From NCBI RefSeq assembly GCF_020216525.1, contig NZ_JAIWOY010000005.1, forward strand, positions 124,001 to 188,000: a stretch of 64,000 nt of DNA, written 5' to 3'. Of the stretch, positions 7,753-18,751 are shown piece after piece. A program made the translations under genes and the position numbers. Under the pieces are notes generated by a model, which did not search any database, had not been told where the DNA came from, and saw only the letters and a list, made by a program, of their open reading frames with translations. Source of the stretch: Nocardioides nematodiphilus (lineage in GTDB: Bacteria; Actinomycetota; Actinomycetes; Propionibacteriales; Nocardioidaceae). Positions within the stretch are counted from its first letter, which is position 1, and every line of letters begins with the position of its first letter.

Positions 7753-8598
7753 TTACGCGGGGATCCAGTCGAACGTGTCCGGGTTCGGACCCGTACGACC
7801 GGCCTCGCCCTTGTCGAGCGCCGCCACCGCGGCGATCTCCTCGGTGGTGAGCGCGAAGTCGAAGACGTCGATGTTCTCGGCGAGCCGCTCGCGGCGGGTC
7901 GACTTCGGGAAGACGATGTCCCCGCGGTCGAGGTGCCAACGCAGGATGATCTGCGCAGGCGACTTGCCGTAGCGCTCGGCCAGCCCGGTGATCACCGGGT
8001 CGTCGAGCTCGCCACCGCCCTGACCGAGAGGGGACCAGCCCTCGACCAGCGCGCCGTGGCGCAGGGTCGCCTCGCGCGCGGCGTTGTCGAAGTACGGGTG
8101 CACCTCGATCTGGTTGACGGCCGGGACGACGCCGGTGGCGGCGACGATCGTGTCGAGGTGGGCGGCCTGGAAGTTCGAGACGCCGACGGAGCGGGTGAGG
8201 CCCGCATCGCGCAGCTCGACCAGCGTCTCCCACGTACGGGTGAAGTTGCCGTCGTACCTGCTCGGCAGCGGCCAGTGGATGAGGAAGAGGTCGACCTGGT
8301 CGAGCTGGAGCTTCTCCAGGGACTGCTCGAGCGACTGCTTGGCGCGGGCCGGCTCGTGGAACCCGTTGTTGAGCTTCGTGGTCACGTAGACCTGGTCGCG
8401 GGCGAGGCCGGAGGCGGCGAGGGCCGAGCCGACACCCGCCTCGTTGCCGTACATCTGCGCGGTGTCGATGTGGCGGTAGCCCAGCTCGAACGCCTCACTC
8501 ACCACGCGGTGGGTGTCGTCGGCGGGCACCTGCCACACGCCGAGGCCGAACTGGGGGATGGTCGTCTGGTCGTTGAGGGTCAGCGAAGGAACGCTCAT
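7753..8598 (-). CDS. Aldo/keto reductase (2,5-diketo-D-gluconate reductase type)
   Basis: A 281-residue AKR. The tetrad is visible: Asp and Tyr in DTAQMYGNE, Lys in VTTKLNN, His in LIHWPLP. NADPH-binding sequence near the C-terminus reads IVFPKSTRRERL. It is related to the AKR encoded at 30395. The 5' region carries a nested dyad centred at 8635. It converges on the hypothetical gene ending at 7749 with only 3 bp between stops. The substrate is unknown; family members reduce small carbonyls. Confidence 0.92.
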   Translation of the reverse strand: MSVPSLTLNDQTTIPQFGLGVWQVPADDTHRVVSEAFELGYRHIDTAQMYGNEAGVGSALAASGLARDQVYVTTKLNNGFHEPARAKQSLEQSLEKLQLDQVDLFLIHWPLPSRYDGNFTRTWETLVELRDAGLTRSVGVSNFQAAHLDTIVAATGVVPAVNQIEVHPYFDNAAREATLRHGALVEGWSPLGQGGGELDDPVITGLAERYGKSPAQIILRWHLDRGDIVFPKSTRRERLAENIDVFDFALTTEEIAAVAALDKGEAGRTGPNPDTFDWIPA

Positions 8599-8601
8599 GT
8601 C

Positions 8602-8668
8602 TGTCCCAACCGGGCATGGGGGGAGGTATTCCCTCGGGAATGGATTCGCATCGACCTCAGTTGGGACA
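8602..8668. promoter_or_regulatory. Nested dyad upstream of the aldo/keto reductase
   Basis: Outer arms TGTCCCAAC (8602-8610) and GTTGGGACA (8660-8668) flank an inner palindrome ATTCCC-TC-GGGAAT (8628-8641). Both dyads share the same centre near 8635, an arrangement unlikely by chance and typical of a regulator-binding region. It lies just before the reductase ATG. Confidence 0.5.
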
Positions 8669-8676
8669 TATGAGCA

Positions 8677-8701
8677 AAGTTGAGTTGAGTTGGCTCAACT
8701 T
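8677..8701. promoter_or_regulatory. HAIR operator (HspR-binding) of the dnaK operon
   Basis: AAGTTGAGT-N7-GCTCAACTT, matching the known HAIR pattern CTTGAGT-N7-ACTCAAG in the core TTGAGT...CTCAA with the outer C/G pair replaced by G/C. The same variant precedes clpB at 29569. It is 69 bp upstream of the dnaK start, and hspR is the last gene of this operon, so autoregulation through this site is expected. Confidence 0.85.
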
Positions 8702-8769
8702 ATTTGCAACACTCGGATCTGCGGCGCAGGATGGCTGCAGAGCAACCACTTTCTTCGGAGGTAACACCC

Positions 8770-10622
<1,853 letters not shown>

Positions 10623-10626
<4 letters not shown>

Positions 10627-11195
10627 CCGAGGGCAACGGCCAGGACGCGGTCCAGCCGGCGGAGCCCGACACGGGCTCCGTCGGCGGGGACGAGGTCGAG
10701 GAGTCGCTCGGCGACGCGGCCCCGGCCGCGGGCGCCGTCGATGACGCGGCCGGTGGTGCGCCGGAGGGTGACACCCTGACCGCCAAGATCGACGAGCTGA
10801 CCGGTGACCTGCAGCGGCTCCAGGCCGAGTACGTCAACTACCGCAAGCGCGTCGACCGCGACCGCGAGCTGGTGGCCGAGAACGCCACGTACAAGGTGCT
10901 CGCGCCGATCGTCGAGGTGCTCGACACGATCGACCGGGCCCGCGAGCACGGCGATCTGTCGGAGGACCTGAAGCAGGTCGCCGACCAGCTCGAGCGGGTC
11001 GTCACGGCCCAGGGGCTGAGCAAGTTCGGTGAGCCTGGCGAGGCGTTCGACCCGCAGCTGCACGAGGCGCTCTCGCACCTCGGCGCGGACGCCTCGGTCG
11101 AGGTGACCACCGTCAAGGTGCTGGCCAAGGCCGGCTACCGGATCGGTGATCGGGTGGTCCGGGCCGCTCAGGTCCTGGTCGTCGATCCCGAGTAA
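10623..11195 (+). CDS. grpE: Nucleotide exchange factor GrpE
   Basis: 190 residues. An acidic, flexible N-terminus (about 1-50) precedes a long coiled coil ([21 protein letters not shown]) and the C-terminal beta domain ([34 protein letters not shown]). It releases ADP from DnaK. GTG at 10623 overlaps the dnaK stop (GTGA), indicating coupled translation. Confidence 0.97.
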
Positions 11196-11228
11196 CGAAG
11201 CAACGAAGCAGGAAGGGAAGGAGGAGGG

Positions 11229-12443
<1,215 letters not shown>

Positions 12444-12445
12444 CC

Positions 12446-12892
12446 GTGCCTGCCCGTCCCGGCGAGGCCGGCCAGCGAGCGCCCGATCCCGGGCAGGCGG
12501 TCTACGTCATCTCGGTCGCCGCCGAGCTGACCGGGCTGCACCCGCAGACGTTGCGCACGTACGAGCGGATGGGGCTGATCACGCCGGGGCGCACCGGAGG
12601 CGGCGGGCGCCGCTACTCCCACCGCGACCTGGAGCTGTTGCGCACCATCGCCGACCTGACCTCCTCCGGCATCGGCATCGAGGGCGTCCGTCGCATCCTC
12701 GAGCTCGAGCACCAGGTGGACGCGCTCAGCGCCCGCAACGAGGAGCTCCTCGCCGAGCTGGCCACGACCCGCGAGCTGCTCCGCGACGCTCTGGCCGCGC
12801 GTCGTGCCGGTGCGGCCGCCGCGTCCCGCGTGCCGGCGATCCGGCCGCCCGAGCCCGGGCAGTCGGTCGTGGTGTGGCGGCGCGGGCGCTGA
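12446..12892 (+). CDS. hspR: MerR-family heat-shock repressor HspR
   Basis: 148 residues. A MerR-type winged helix (VYVISVAAELTGLHPQTLRTYERMGLITPGR) with the HspR-typical LHPQTLR and GRRYSHRDLELLR, then a leucine-rich coiled segment and a Pro/Arg-rich tail. Known HspR proteins bind HAIR sites together with DnaK and repress dnaK and clpB; matching HAIR sites are present at 8677 and 29569. The GTG at 12446 starts 3 bp after the dnaJ stop. Confidence 0.95.
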   Translation: MPARPGEAGQRAPDPGQAVYVISVAAELTGLHPQTLRTYERMGLITPGRTGGGGRRYSHRDLELLRTIADLTSSGIGIEGVRRILELEHQVDALSARNEELLAELATTRELLRDALAARRAGAAAASRVPAIRPPEPGQSVVVWRRGR

Positions 12893-12974
12893 CCCTGGGT
12901 CCCGGTGTCCGGCTCGGGTCCCGGCTCAAATGGCCCGTCCGGGCCGTATGCCCTGGGCTGTGACGCCCCGCACA

Positions 12975-12988
12975 CTACTGACGAGTAG
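12975..12988. promoter_or_regulatory. CTACT-GACG-AGTAG dyad upstream of the MgtE-N-like operon
   Basis: Perfect 5-bp arms around a 4-bp centre, 98 bp before the start at 13086. Same architecture as the dyads at 621, 21244, 21981 and 29632, and same centre (GACG) as the half-conserved site at 24398. Confidence 0.5.
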
Positions 12989-13085
12989 CCCATCGGGTCC
13001 GTGGCAGCGGATCCGGGCTGCTTAAGGTCGCTCGGGTCCCGGCCGATCAGTGTCACTGCGCTAGTCGAACCTGGGGAGATACGGC

Positions 13086-13370
13086 ATGGATGTAGGCGGC
13101 GGCATGGGTCCGGCCAGCGGAACCGGCGCACTCCCGAGCCAGAACGCCGAGGTCATCGCGTCGATCGCGGATCGCCTCGGCACCGAGCCCGACGCGTTCG
13201 ACGGCCTCGGCGAGCTCGACGCCGGCCAGCTCTGGCAGCTCGACGCCGCGATCGGGCTCGCCCTCGCGGTCGAGGCGAAGAACATCGAGTCCGGCATCGC
13301 GAACGCGCTCGAGGCGCTGCCATGGCCGGTCCGCGGACCCGCCCGCGCGATCCTCGGTGAGAGCGCCTGA
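13086..13370 (+). CDS. Small hypothetical protein (94 aa) in operon with a helical-repeat protein
   Basis: ATG 13086 follows GGGGAGA. The protein is mostly helical: a Gly-rich start, then NAEVIASIADRLG, an acidic turn and LWQLDAAIGLALAVEAKNIE, ending PWPVRGPARAILGESA. No signal peptide, no Cys and no recognised family. Its stop overlaps the next start (TGATG), so both proteins are probably made together and may interact. Confidence 0.7.
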   Translation: MDVGGGMGPASGTGALPSQNAEVIASIADRLGTEPDAFDGLGELDAGQLWQLDAAIGLALAVEAKNIESGIANALEALPWPVRGPARAILGESA

Positions 13371-14419
13371 TGCACAAGGGATCGCGTCTCGAGGTCGCCA
13401 AGCTCGCCCAGGTGCTCACCGTCGACCCTGCTCACTTCGCCTTCCTCGCCGACGTCCCGGCCGTCACGATCCGCTCCCTGCGTCATGAGGTCGAGCTGGC
13501 CTCCTACCGCCGGCACGAGTCGCGGTTCGACCGCATCGCGGCGATCGCCAAGCTCGTACCGCCGGGCGTGCTCGCCGCCATCGTGCAGAAGTCGATGGGC
13601 CCCCAGGTCGCCGCCCGCGTCGCCGGCGCGATGGCCGTCGAGGACGCCGTCAAGATCGCCCGCCACCTCGACCCCGAGTTCATCGCCGACATGGCGCCCT
13701 CGCTCGACCCGCGCCGGATCGGCCCGATCGCCGCGCAGCTCTCCGACGAGCTGATCGTCGAGGTCGGCCGGCTGCTGCTGCGCCGCCGGCAGTACGTCAC
13801 GGCCGGCCGCCTCGTCCCGGTCATCACGCTGACCGCGCTCGAAGAGCTGGTCGGGCTGATCGGTGGCTCCGAGATCCTCCAGATCGCGCTGTACGTCGAC
13901 GACCCGAAGGACCTCGAGCGCGTCGTCGACCTGCTCGCCGACGACCGGCTCTTCGACATCGTCCAGGCCGCGGCCATCAATGCCCACCTCGACGAGGCGG
14001 TCATGCTGGTGGAGTCGCTCCCCGTACGGCAGGCCGCTCGGATCATCGGACAGGCCGCGCACCAGACGGAGGGCGTGCGCAACATCGTCATCGACACGGT
14101 CGCTCGCAACCGCACCTGGGACGCCATCCTCCCGGCGCTGGCCCTGCAGCCGGCCGAGCTGCTACCCCTGCTCGCCAACGTCCCGGCCACGATCGACCCC
14201 GCCGTCATGGCCGAGGTGCTCGCCGTGGCCCGCAAGCTCGACCTCGGTCGTTGGCTGGTCCTGCTGGTGGTCTCGCTCGACGACGACCACATCGATGCGC
14301 TCAGCAAGAGCGAGGCGCTGCAGGACCCGGAGAGCGTCGCCTGGCTGATCGAGAACCTCGGCAGCTCGCGCCGCCTGGTCAAGGGCATGCTGCGCGACCT
14401 CGGTGCGGCCGCCGTCTGA
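13370..14419 (+). CDS. All-helical hypothetical protein resembling MgtE N-domain (armadillo/HEAT-like) repeats
   Basis: 349 residues of amphipathic helices in repeated pairs, for example VPPGVLAAIVQKSMGPQVAA, MAVEDAVKIARHLDPEFIAD and LVDLLADDRLFDIVQAA. The Leu/Asp pattern around LDPEF and LDPRR is reminiscent of the MgtE intracellular N domain, but there is no CBS pair and no transmembrane segment, so it is not a transporter. Probably a cytoplasmic scaffold or sensor; function unknown. Coupled by overlap to the 94-residue gene upstream. It converges on the DUF6230 run across a hairpin. Confidence 0.7.
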   Translation: MHKGSRLEVAKLAQVLTVDPAHFAFLADVPAVTIRSLRHEVELASYRRHESRFDRIAAIAKLVPPGVLAAIVQKSMGPQVAARVAGAMAVEDAVKIARHLDPEFIADMAPSLDPRRIGPIAAQLSDELIVEVGRLLLRRRQYVTAGRLVPVITLTALEELVGLIGGSEILQIALYVDDPKDLERVVDLLADDRLFDIVQAAAINAHLDEAVMLVESLPVRQAARIIGQAAHQTEGVRNIVIDTVARNRTWDAILPALALQPAELLPLLANVPATIDPAVMAEVLAVARKLDLGRWLVLLVVSLDDDHIDALSKSEALQDPESVAWLIENLGSSRRLVKGMLRDLGAAAV

Positions 14420-14455
14420 CCCGCCGGGCGACGGGACCGTGGCCGCCCGGGCGGG
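14420..14455. terminator. GC-rich hairpin between convergent genes
   Basis: CCCGCCGGGCG (14420-14430) can pair with CGCCCGGGCGGG (14444-14455) with one bulged G. It lies directly after the stop of the plus-strand gene and before the end of the minus-strand run, so it could stop transcription from both sides. No U tract follows, as is common in actinobacteria. Confidence 0.45.
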
Positions 14456-14458
14456 CCG

Positions 14459-15211
14459 TCAGTAGACGATCGGGATGTTCTTGCAGCCGACGTTCGCGGC
14501 CGTGTCGTGTAGGACCTCGATCTTCAGGCCCTTGATGTTGATCGGCCCCTGGATGATGGCGTCGTAGATGTCGCCCTTGACGTTGTAGAGGTCGCCGACG
14601 TCCGAGTCGATTCCGAAGAGCCGGCCGTCGATGGCGGTGTAGTCCTCCGGCGCGTCCAGCGGATTGGTCACGTCGACGCCGCCGCTCTGCCAGGTGGTGA
14701 TCGTCTGCGGGGCGACCCCGAGCGCGACATTCCCCGCGAGGGTGATGCCGTTGCCCGACGTGTTGGGGGTGCCGGCCGAGGATGCCGACGTGACGTCGAA
14801 CTGGACGTTCTGTCCGGCCACGTCGTAGGAGTTCGTGACGGTGTCGCGCGACGTCAGCCGGATGGTCCAGGTGCCCAGGACCCCTCCGAAGTCCTTCGAC
14901 TGGGACAGGCAGAAGCCGTCGAGCGCGCCATTGGCGAAGCCCATCCGCAGCGCGTACTTCGTCGAGTCGCCCGACGTGCTGCGCGAGGTGATCGGGACGA
15001 TGCCGAAGCCGACGTTGGTCGTGTGGAGCCGTGCGGTGTTGAACTGCGCCTTCTGGTCCTGGACCACGAGGCCCAGGCCGCCCAGGCCCATCACGCGGCC
15101 GGCCCACATCTGTGAGCCGAGGCCGACCAGCGCGGCCACGCCGATCGCCTGCAGGGTGAGGGATGTCCGCCAGCGTGTGCCCGTGCGCCGAGGGGGCGTG
15201 GTCGCTGTCAT
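14459..15211 (-). CDS. Exported DUF6230-like protein (250 aa), last gene of the run
   Basis: A basic N-terminus (PPRRTGTRWRTS) and one hydrophobic helix (about 16-45, with QAIGVAALVGLG) lead to a beta-rich outer domain with QKAQFNTARLHTTNVGF and, near the end, the run's shared theme of a Leu/Ile-rich strand plus a late Cys (INIKGLKIEVL, then NVGCKNIPIVY). It is a diverged member. ATG 15211 overlaps the preceding gene by four bases. No catalytic motif is visible. Confidence 0.65.
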   Translation of the reverse strand: MTATTPPRRTGTRWRTSLTLQAIGVAALVGLGSQMWAGRVMGLGGLGLVVQDQKAQFNTARLHTTNVGFGIVPITSRSTSGDSTKYALRMGFANGALDGFCLSQSKDFGGVLGTWTIRLTSRDTVTNSYDVAGQNVQFDVTSASSAGTPNTSGNGITLAGNVALGVAPQTITTWQSGGVDVTNPLDAPEDYTAIDGRLFGIDSDVGDLYNVKGDIYDAIIQGPINIKGLKIEVLHDTAANVGCKNIPIVY

Positions 15212-16194
15212 GGCGTCACACCGATGTTCGTGCTGGGCAGGTTGAGCGTGGTCGGCGTGCCCGTGCAGTCGCTGCCCTTGTTGGTGTTCATGTAGTAGAC
15301 CCAGCCGTCGAGCTCCAGACCGGGCACACCGCTCATCGTCGCGATCGAGGAGAGGATCGAGCCCCAGAGGCTGTTGTCACCGGCCAGCTGGCCGACGCTC
15401 GTGTTGATGCTGAAGACGTTCACCTTGATGTGGGTGTCAGCCCGCAGCCACAGATCCGTGTAGACGCAGGAGTCGCCGATGTTCCAGCCGGCGGTGCTCT
15501 GATCCGCGGGCGTGAAGGTCAGCGAGTACTGACCGGTCCCGGCGGCCGTGGGCGATGCGGGGTCCGCTTGGGGTGTGACGGTCATGTAGGCGTTCTTCGA
15601 GATCTTGAGGTTCTTCAGCCGCATGTGGACGAGCATCGCGTTGCTGTCCTGGGTACGCCCGCTCGGCCAGCCGAGGTGGCTGTACTGGTTGCTGGCGGTC
15701 CCGCAGGAGAAGAACCCGGTGTTGCCGTAGTAGCTGGCATTGCTCGGCCCGGCCGACTGGGTGCCGTCGGCGAACTCCAGGATCGTCGGCTTCGCGAGGG
15801 TGGTGTCCGAGGTGACGCCGATCGAGCACCCGCTGTTGGAGAAGGTGTACCTCCCGTCGGGGAAGGTGATCCCATCGGTCGTGAACTGCGTGGTGAGACC
15901 CGCGACGCTTCCGCCCGTGCCGCCGTCGCTGTAGCCGAGCCGCATGTGGATCGGAGCGTCGGGGATGCAGGGGGTGACCGTCGTGCCGTTGCCGAGCGAG
16001 AGGGTGTTGCCGTTCACGAGGCCGCTGTACGAGGTCGGCGTCCTCGGGCAGGTCGCGAGCGCGGCGTGGGCGGCATCGCCCTCCTGTCCGGGGTGCGGCC
16101 ACAGGGCGATCGCCGTCACGAGGACGCAGACCGTGAGCGCGACGATCCAGCGTTGGGCGCCATCGGACTGGACGATGCGCAGCGGGCCGCTCAT
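15208..16194 (-). CDS. Exported hypothetical protein, 328 aa, in the DUF6230/DUF6114 run
   Basis: An N-terminal signal or anchor helix (about 13-33, WIVALTVCVLVTAIALWP) precedes about 290 outer residues rich in Thr, Ser, Gly and Asn with several Cys (CPRTP, VTPCIPD, SGCSIG, GDSCVYTD, SDCTG), which could form disulfides outside the cell. It lacks the VNFTT motif of its neighbours, so it may be a different exported family. It begins at ATG 16194, overlapping the DUF6114 stop (ATGA). The C-terminus resembles strand-rich sequence (PTTLNLPSTNIGVTP). Confidence 0.65.
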   Translation of the reverse strand: MSGPLRIVQSDGAQRWIVALTVCVLVTAIALWPHPGQEGDAAHAALATCPRTPTSYSGLVNGNTLSLGNGTTVTPCIPDAPIHMRLGYSDGGTGGSVAGLTTQFTTDGITFPDGRYTFSNSGCSIGVTSDTTLAKPTILEFADGTQSAGPSNASYYGNTGFFSCGTASNQYSHLGWPSGRTQDSNAMLVHMRLKNLKISKNAYMTVTPQADPASPTAAGTGQYSLTFTPADQSTAGWNIGDSCVYTDLWLRADTHIKVNVFSINTSVGQLAGDNSLWGSILSSIATMSGVPGLELDGWVYYMNTNKGSDCTGTPTTLNLPSTNIGVTP

Positions 16195-16601
16195 GCCGCC
16201 CTCGTCCTCTTGCGTCGCCGTCCGCGCTCGAGCCGCGCGGGCTTGTCGCCCCACGCGATGATCATCGAGGAGCCGACAATGCCCAGGAGGCTGCCGACGA
16301 GGTAGCCGCCGAGGTCAGCGACGGGGAAGGCCGCGATGGCGAGCAGGAAGGCCACCACGCCGGCCAGCATCCGGTAGTTGGGCGCGAGCCAGGCGACGAC
16401 GCCGAAGACGATGAGGCTGCCGCCCACGACGTAGCCGGCGGAGTAGCTCCACCCGCCGTTGAGAGCGATCCCGAGGGGGAAGCTCATCACCTTGACGATC
16501 CATGCTCCGGCGACGATGGTCCAGAGTCCGCCCCAGAAGGGACGGCTCCGACGGAACGCGGCGAAGAGGATCCGTGCCTCGCGTCGTGCCTTCGTCGCCA
16601 T
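16191..16601 (-). CDS. DUF6114 small membrane protein (third copy)
   Basis: 136 residues with four hydrophobic helices. Diagnostic sequence is FRRSRPFWGGLWTIVAGAWI, GGWSYSAGYVVGGSLIVFG and YLVGSLLGIVGSSMIIAWG, followed by a basic Arg/Lys tail. It overlaps the upstream DUF6230 stop by one base (TGATG) and the downstream exported gene by four. DUF6114 proteins are known mainly as neighbours of DUF6230 proteins in actinobacteria; a partner or export-accessory role is inferred from this pairing. Confidence 0.8.
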   Translation of the reverse strand: MATKARREARILFAAFRRSRPFWGGLWTIVAGAWIVKVMSFPLGIALNGGWSYSAGYVVGGSLIVFGVVAWLAPNYRMLAGVVAFLLAIAAFPVADLGGYLVGSLLGIVGSSMIIAWGDKPARLERGRRRKRTRAA

Positions 16602-17446
16602 CAGCTGCAGTCCGCTTGGGTCAGGGCTCCGGGGCGCACCCGGATGCGAAGGTTCGGCAACGAGATGGATCCTTGGAGATTGAGGCCGTAGGTGTTCGCG
16701 GCCGTGCCGGAGAGGTTGAGCTGTCCGGCGTAGATGCCGAAGTCGCCGGCGGTGGGCGTGCGACCGCCGCCGCCGGTGGGCCAGTTGCCGATTCCGGCAT
16801 AGCTGGGTCCGTTGACCTGATCGGCCGTGATGCCGAGGTCGAGGCCGGCCACCTGGAACCCGTAGGCCGTCAGCAGCTGGGAGTTCAGGTAGCCGTAGTC
16901 GCCGTGCACGATGTCCGGGTCGGTGGTCGGGTTGAGCACCTGCCCGGCCGCGTTGATCTTGGCGCTGACCGTGCCCGCGGCCGCGCTCGACCCGTACGGG
17001 CTCGGGGGAGGCGTGCTCGTGTCGAAGGCGTTGCCCCCCGTCGGGTCGGGGACGGGCATGCCGGCGGTGAGCACCATCGACATCGCGAACGGCGTGGACT
17101 GCTGCTTGATCACGCAGAGGCCGACCAGGTTGAGGGTCTTGATGCCGAGCTCGGCGGCCACCTGTCCACCGGCCGTCGAGGTGCCCGGTGCCATGAACCC
17201 TGCGGCCTGCTGGGCCTCGAGGTAGTTCGTGTAGATCGCGGCCGTGCTGTCCATGGTGGTGAAGTTGACGGCCAGCAGGTTGGCGGAGACCAGGCCGTAC
17301 ATCGCGCCGACCATGGCCGTTCCCCCGAGCGCGATCGGCACGGCCCGGATCCGCGTGCCGCGGCGCCTGGCGGCGTCGGCGAGGAGCCGTGCGCGGGCTC
17401 GGCGACAGCGGTCAGCGAATGTGAGGCCTTCTCGTCCGTGCTGCAT
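16601..17446 (-). CDS. Exported DUF6230-type protein (281 aa)
   Basis: About 30 basic N-terminal residues, one helix (about 38-60), then the motif LLAVNFTTMDSTAAIYTNYL shared with the genes at 17951 and 18748. The outer domain has ELGIKTLNLVGLCVI, YGFQVAGLDLG and the closing block YGLNLQGSISLPNLRIRV with a final Cys. The long cytoplasmic N-terminus argues for a membrane anchor or late-cleaved signal. Seven bases separate it from the upstream DUF6114 gene. Confidence 0.72.
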   Translation of the reverse strand: MQHGREGLTFADRCRRARARLLADAARRRGTRIRAVPIALGGTAMVGAMYGLVSANLLAVNFTTMDSTAAIYTNYLEAQQAAGFMAPGTSTAGGQVAAELGIKTLNLVGLCVIKQQSTPFAMSMVLTAGMPVPDPTGGNAFDTSTPPPSPYGSSAAAGTVSAKINAAGQVLNPTTDPDIVHGDYGYLNSQLLTAYGFQVAGLDLGITADQVNGPSYAGIGNWPTGGGGRTPTAGDFGIYAGQLNLSGTAANTYGLNLQGSISLPNLRIRVRPGALTQADCS

Positions 17447-17453
17447 CGATGAC

Positions 17454-17954
17454 TCAATCCGTCGACGTCGTCTTCGCCAGGTGACGCCTGCTCGGCTTCT
17501 TCGGTCCCCACGACCAGATCATCGAGGCGCCGACGACGCCCACGACGCTGCCGAAGAGGTAGCCGCCGAGGTTGGCGGCGGGGAAGGCGCCGAGCGCGAC
17601 CAGGAACGCGAGGATCCCGGCCAGACCCCGGTAGTGCGGAGCGAACCAGGCGACCAGGCCGAAGAGGATGAGACCGCCGCCCATCACGTAGCCGGCCGAG
17701 TAGGACCAGCCTCCGGTCAGGGCGAGGCCGATGTCGAACGACATCGCCTTGATGATCTCGGCACCCGCGACCATGGTCCACAGGCCGCCCCAGAAGGGCC
17801 GGGTGCGGCGAAACGCGCGGAACCACTGACGCACCACGGCGAGGAGGCCGAGGGCCCGGCCGCGGCGGGGCTGCTCGACCCGCCGCAGGGCCCGGCTCCC
17901 TGGGCGCTCCTCCACCGTCGTGAGGTCGTCCGTCATGTGACTCGCCTCGCTCAT
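17454..17954 (-). CDS. DUF6114 small membrane protein (second copy)
   Basis: 166 residues. A polar, basic N-terminal extension (about 45 residues) precedes FRRTRPFWGGLWTMVAGAEI, GGWSYSAGYVMGGGLILFG and GYLFGSVVGVVGASMIWSWG, closely matching the copy at 16191. Four helices are expected. ATG 17954 overlaps the stop of the DUF6230 gene before it; a second ATG at 17936 is possible. Confidence 0.8.
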   Translation of the reverse strand: MSEASHMTDDLTTVEERPGSRALRRVEQPRRGRALGLLAVVRQWFRAFRRTRPFWGGLWTMVAGAEIIKAMSFDIGLALTGGWSYSAGYVMGGGLILFGLVAWFAPHYRGLAGILAFLVALGAFPAANLGGYLFGSVVGVVGASMIWSWGPKKPSRRHLAKTTSTD

Positions 17955-18751
17955 GATGCCGATGTCGGGCAGGAGGACTGGGTGGCATCGCCCGGGACGA
18001 CGAGGATCCTCAGCCCGGGCAGGTTGATCGATCCGGCCAGGTTGATGCCGTACGACGATCCGTTGAGGTAGCCGATGTTCAGGTGTTGTGCCATGAGACC
18101 GAAGTTGCCTGCCTTCGGCGCGTTGGCGCCGCTCTGTGGCCAGGCGCCGGAGGACAGCGCCGTCGCCGTGTCCGGGGCGTTCTGACCGAGGTTGAGACCG
18201 GAGATCTTGTTGCCGTACCCGGTGAGGTTGTTGGTGTTGAGGAAGAGGTCGCTGGCATCGATGGTGCTCGCGTCCGACGTCAGCGTGCCGTCGGAGGCCA
18301 GCGGCACGAGCGCGCCGGTCCCGTCCACGAACGTGCCGCTCGAGGTGGAGAACGACGCCGAGACCGACGCCCCCGCCTTGATGATCAGCGAGACCTTGCC
18401 GACCGCCGGCAGCGTCTCGTGCGCGATCGCGCACAGGCCGTCGAGCTTCGCCGTCTTGATGCCGATCTCGGCGACGCCGGTCTGCCCGACGACCGTGGCG
18501 GAGGTGTTCTGGGCGATGTAGCCGCCCGCGGAGACGCCCTGGATGTAGTTGGAGTAGATCTGGAAGGTCTGGTCGGTGGTGGTGAAGTTGACCGCGAGCA
18601 CGCTCGCGTCGACCAGGCCGTACATCGCCGCGAGCGCTCCCAGCCCGATGCCGGTCATGGCGGCCGCACGCACGGGCCGCACGCCGTCGACCGTCGGACC
18701 GGTGTAACGGCGACGGTCGCGCAGCGCGCGGATCCACCCGAGCGGCGTCAT
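17951..18751 (-). CDS. Exported DUF6230-type protein (266 aa)
   Basis: A basic start (RALRDRRRYTG) and one helix (about 29-48) lead into VLAVNFTTTDQTFQIYSNYI. The middle carries AEIGIKTAKLDGLCAIAHE, IDASDLFLNTNNLTGYGNKI and SGLNLGQNAP, and the end YGINLAGSINLPGLRILV plus a terminal Cys. These blocks align with the genes at 18748 and 16601, so the three arose by duplication. ATG 18751 overlaps the previous stop by four bases. Confidence 0.75.
   Translation of the reverse strand: MTPLGWIRALRDRRRYTGPTVDGVRPVRAAAMTGIGLGALAAMYGLVDASVLAVNFTTTDQTFQIYSNYIQGVSAGGYIAQNTSATVVGQTGVAEIGIKTAKLDGLCAIAHETLPAVGKVSLIIKAGASVSASFSTSSGTFVDGTGALVPLASDGTLTSDASTIDASDLFLNTNNLTGYGNKISGLNLGQNAPDTATALSSGAWPQSGANAPKAGNFGLMAQHLNIGYLNGSSYGINLAGSINLPGLRILVVPGDATQSSCPTSAS

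Noticed and set aside
13370..14419. A magnesium transporter (MgtE)
   Set aside because: There are no transmembrane helices and no CBS domains, only helices like the cytosolic N domain.
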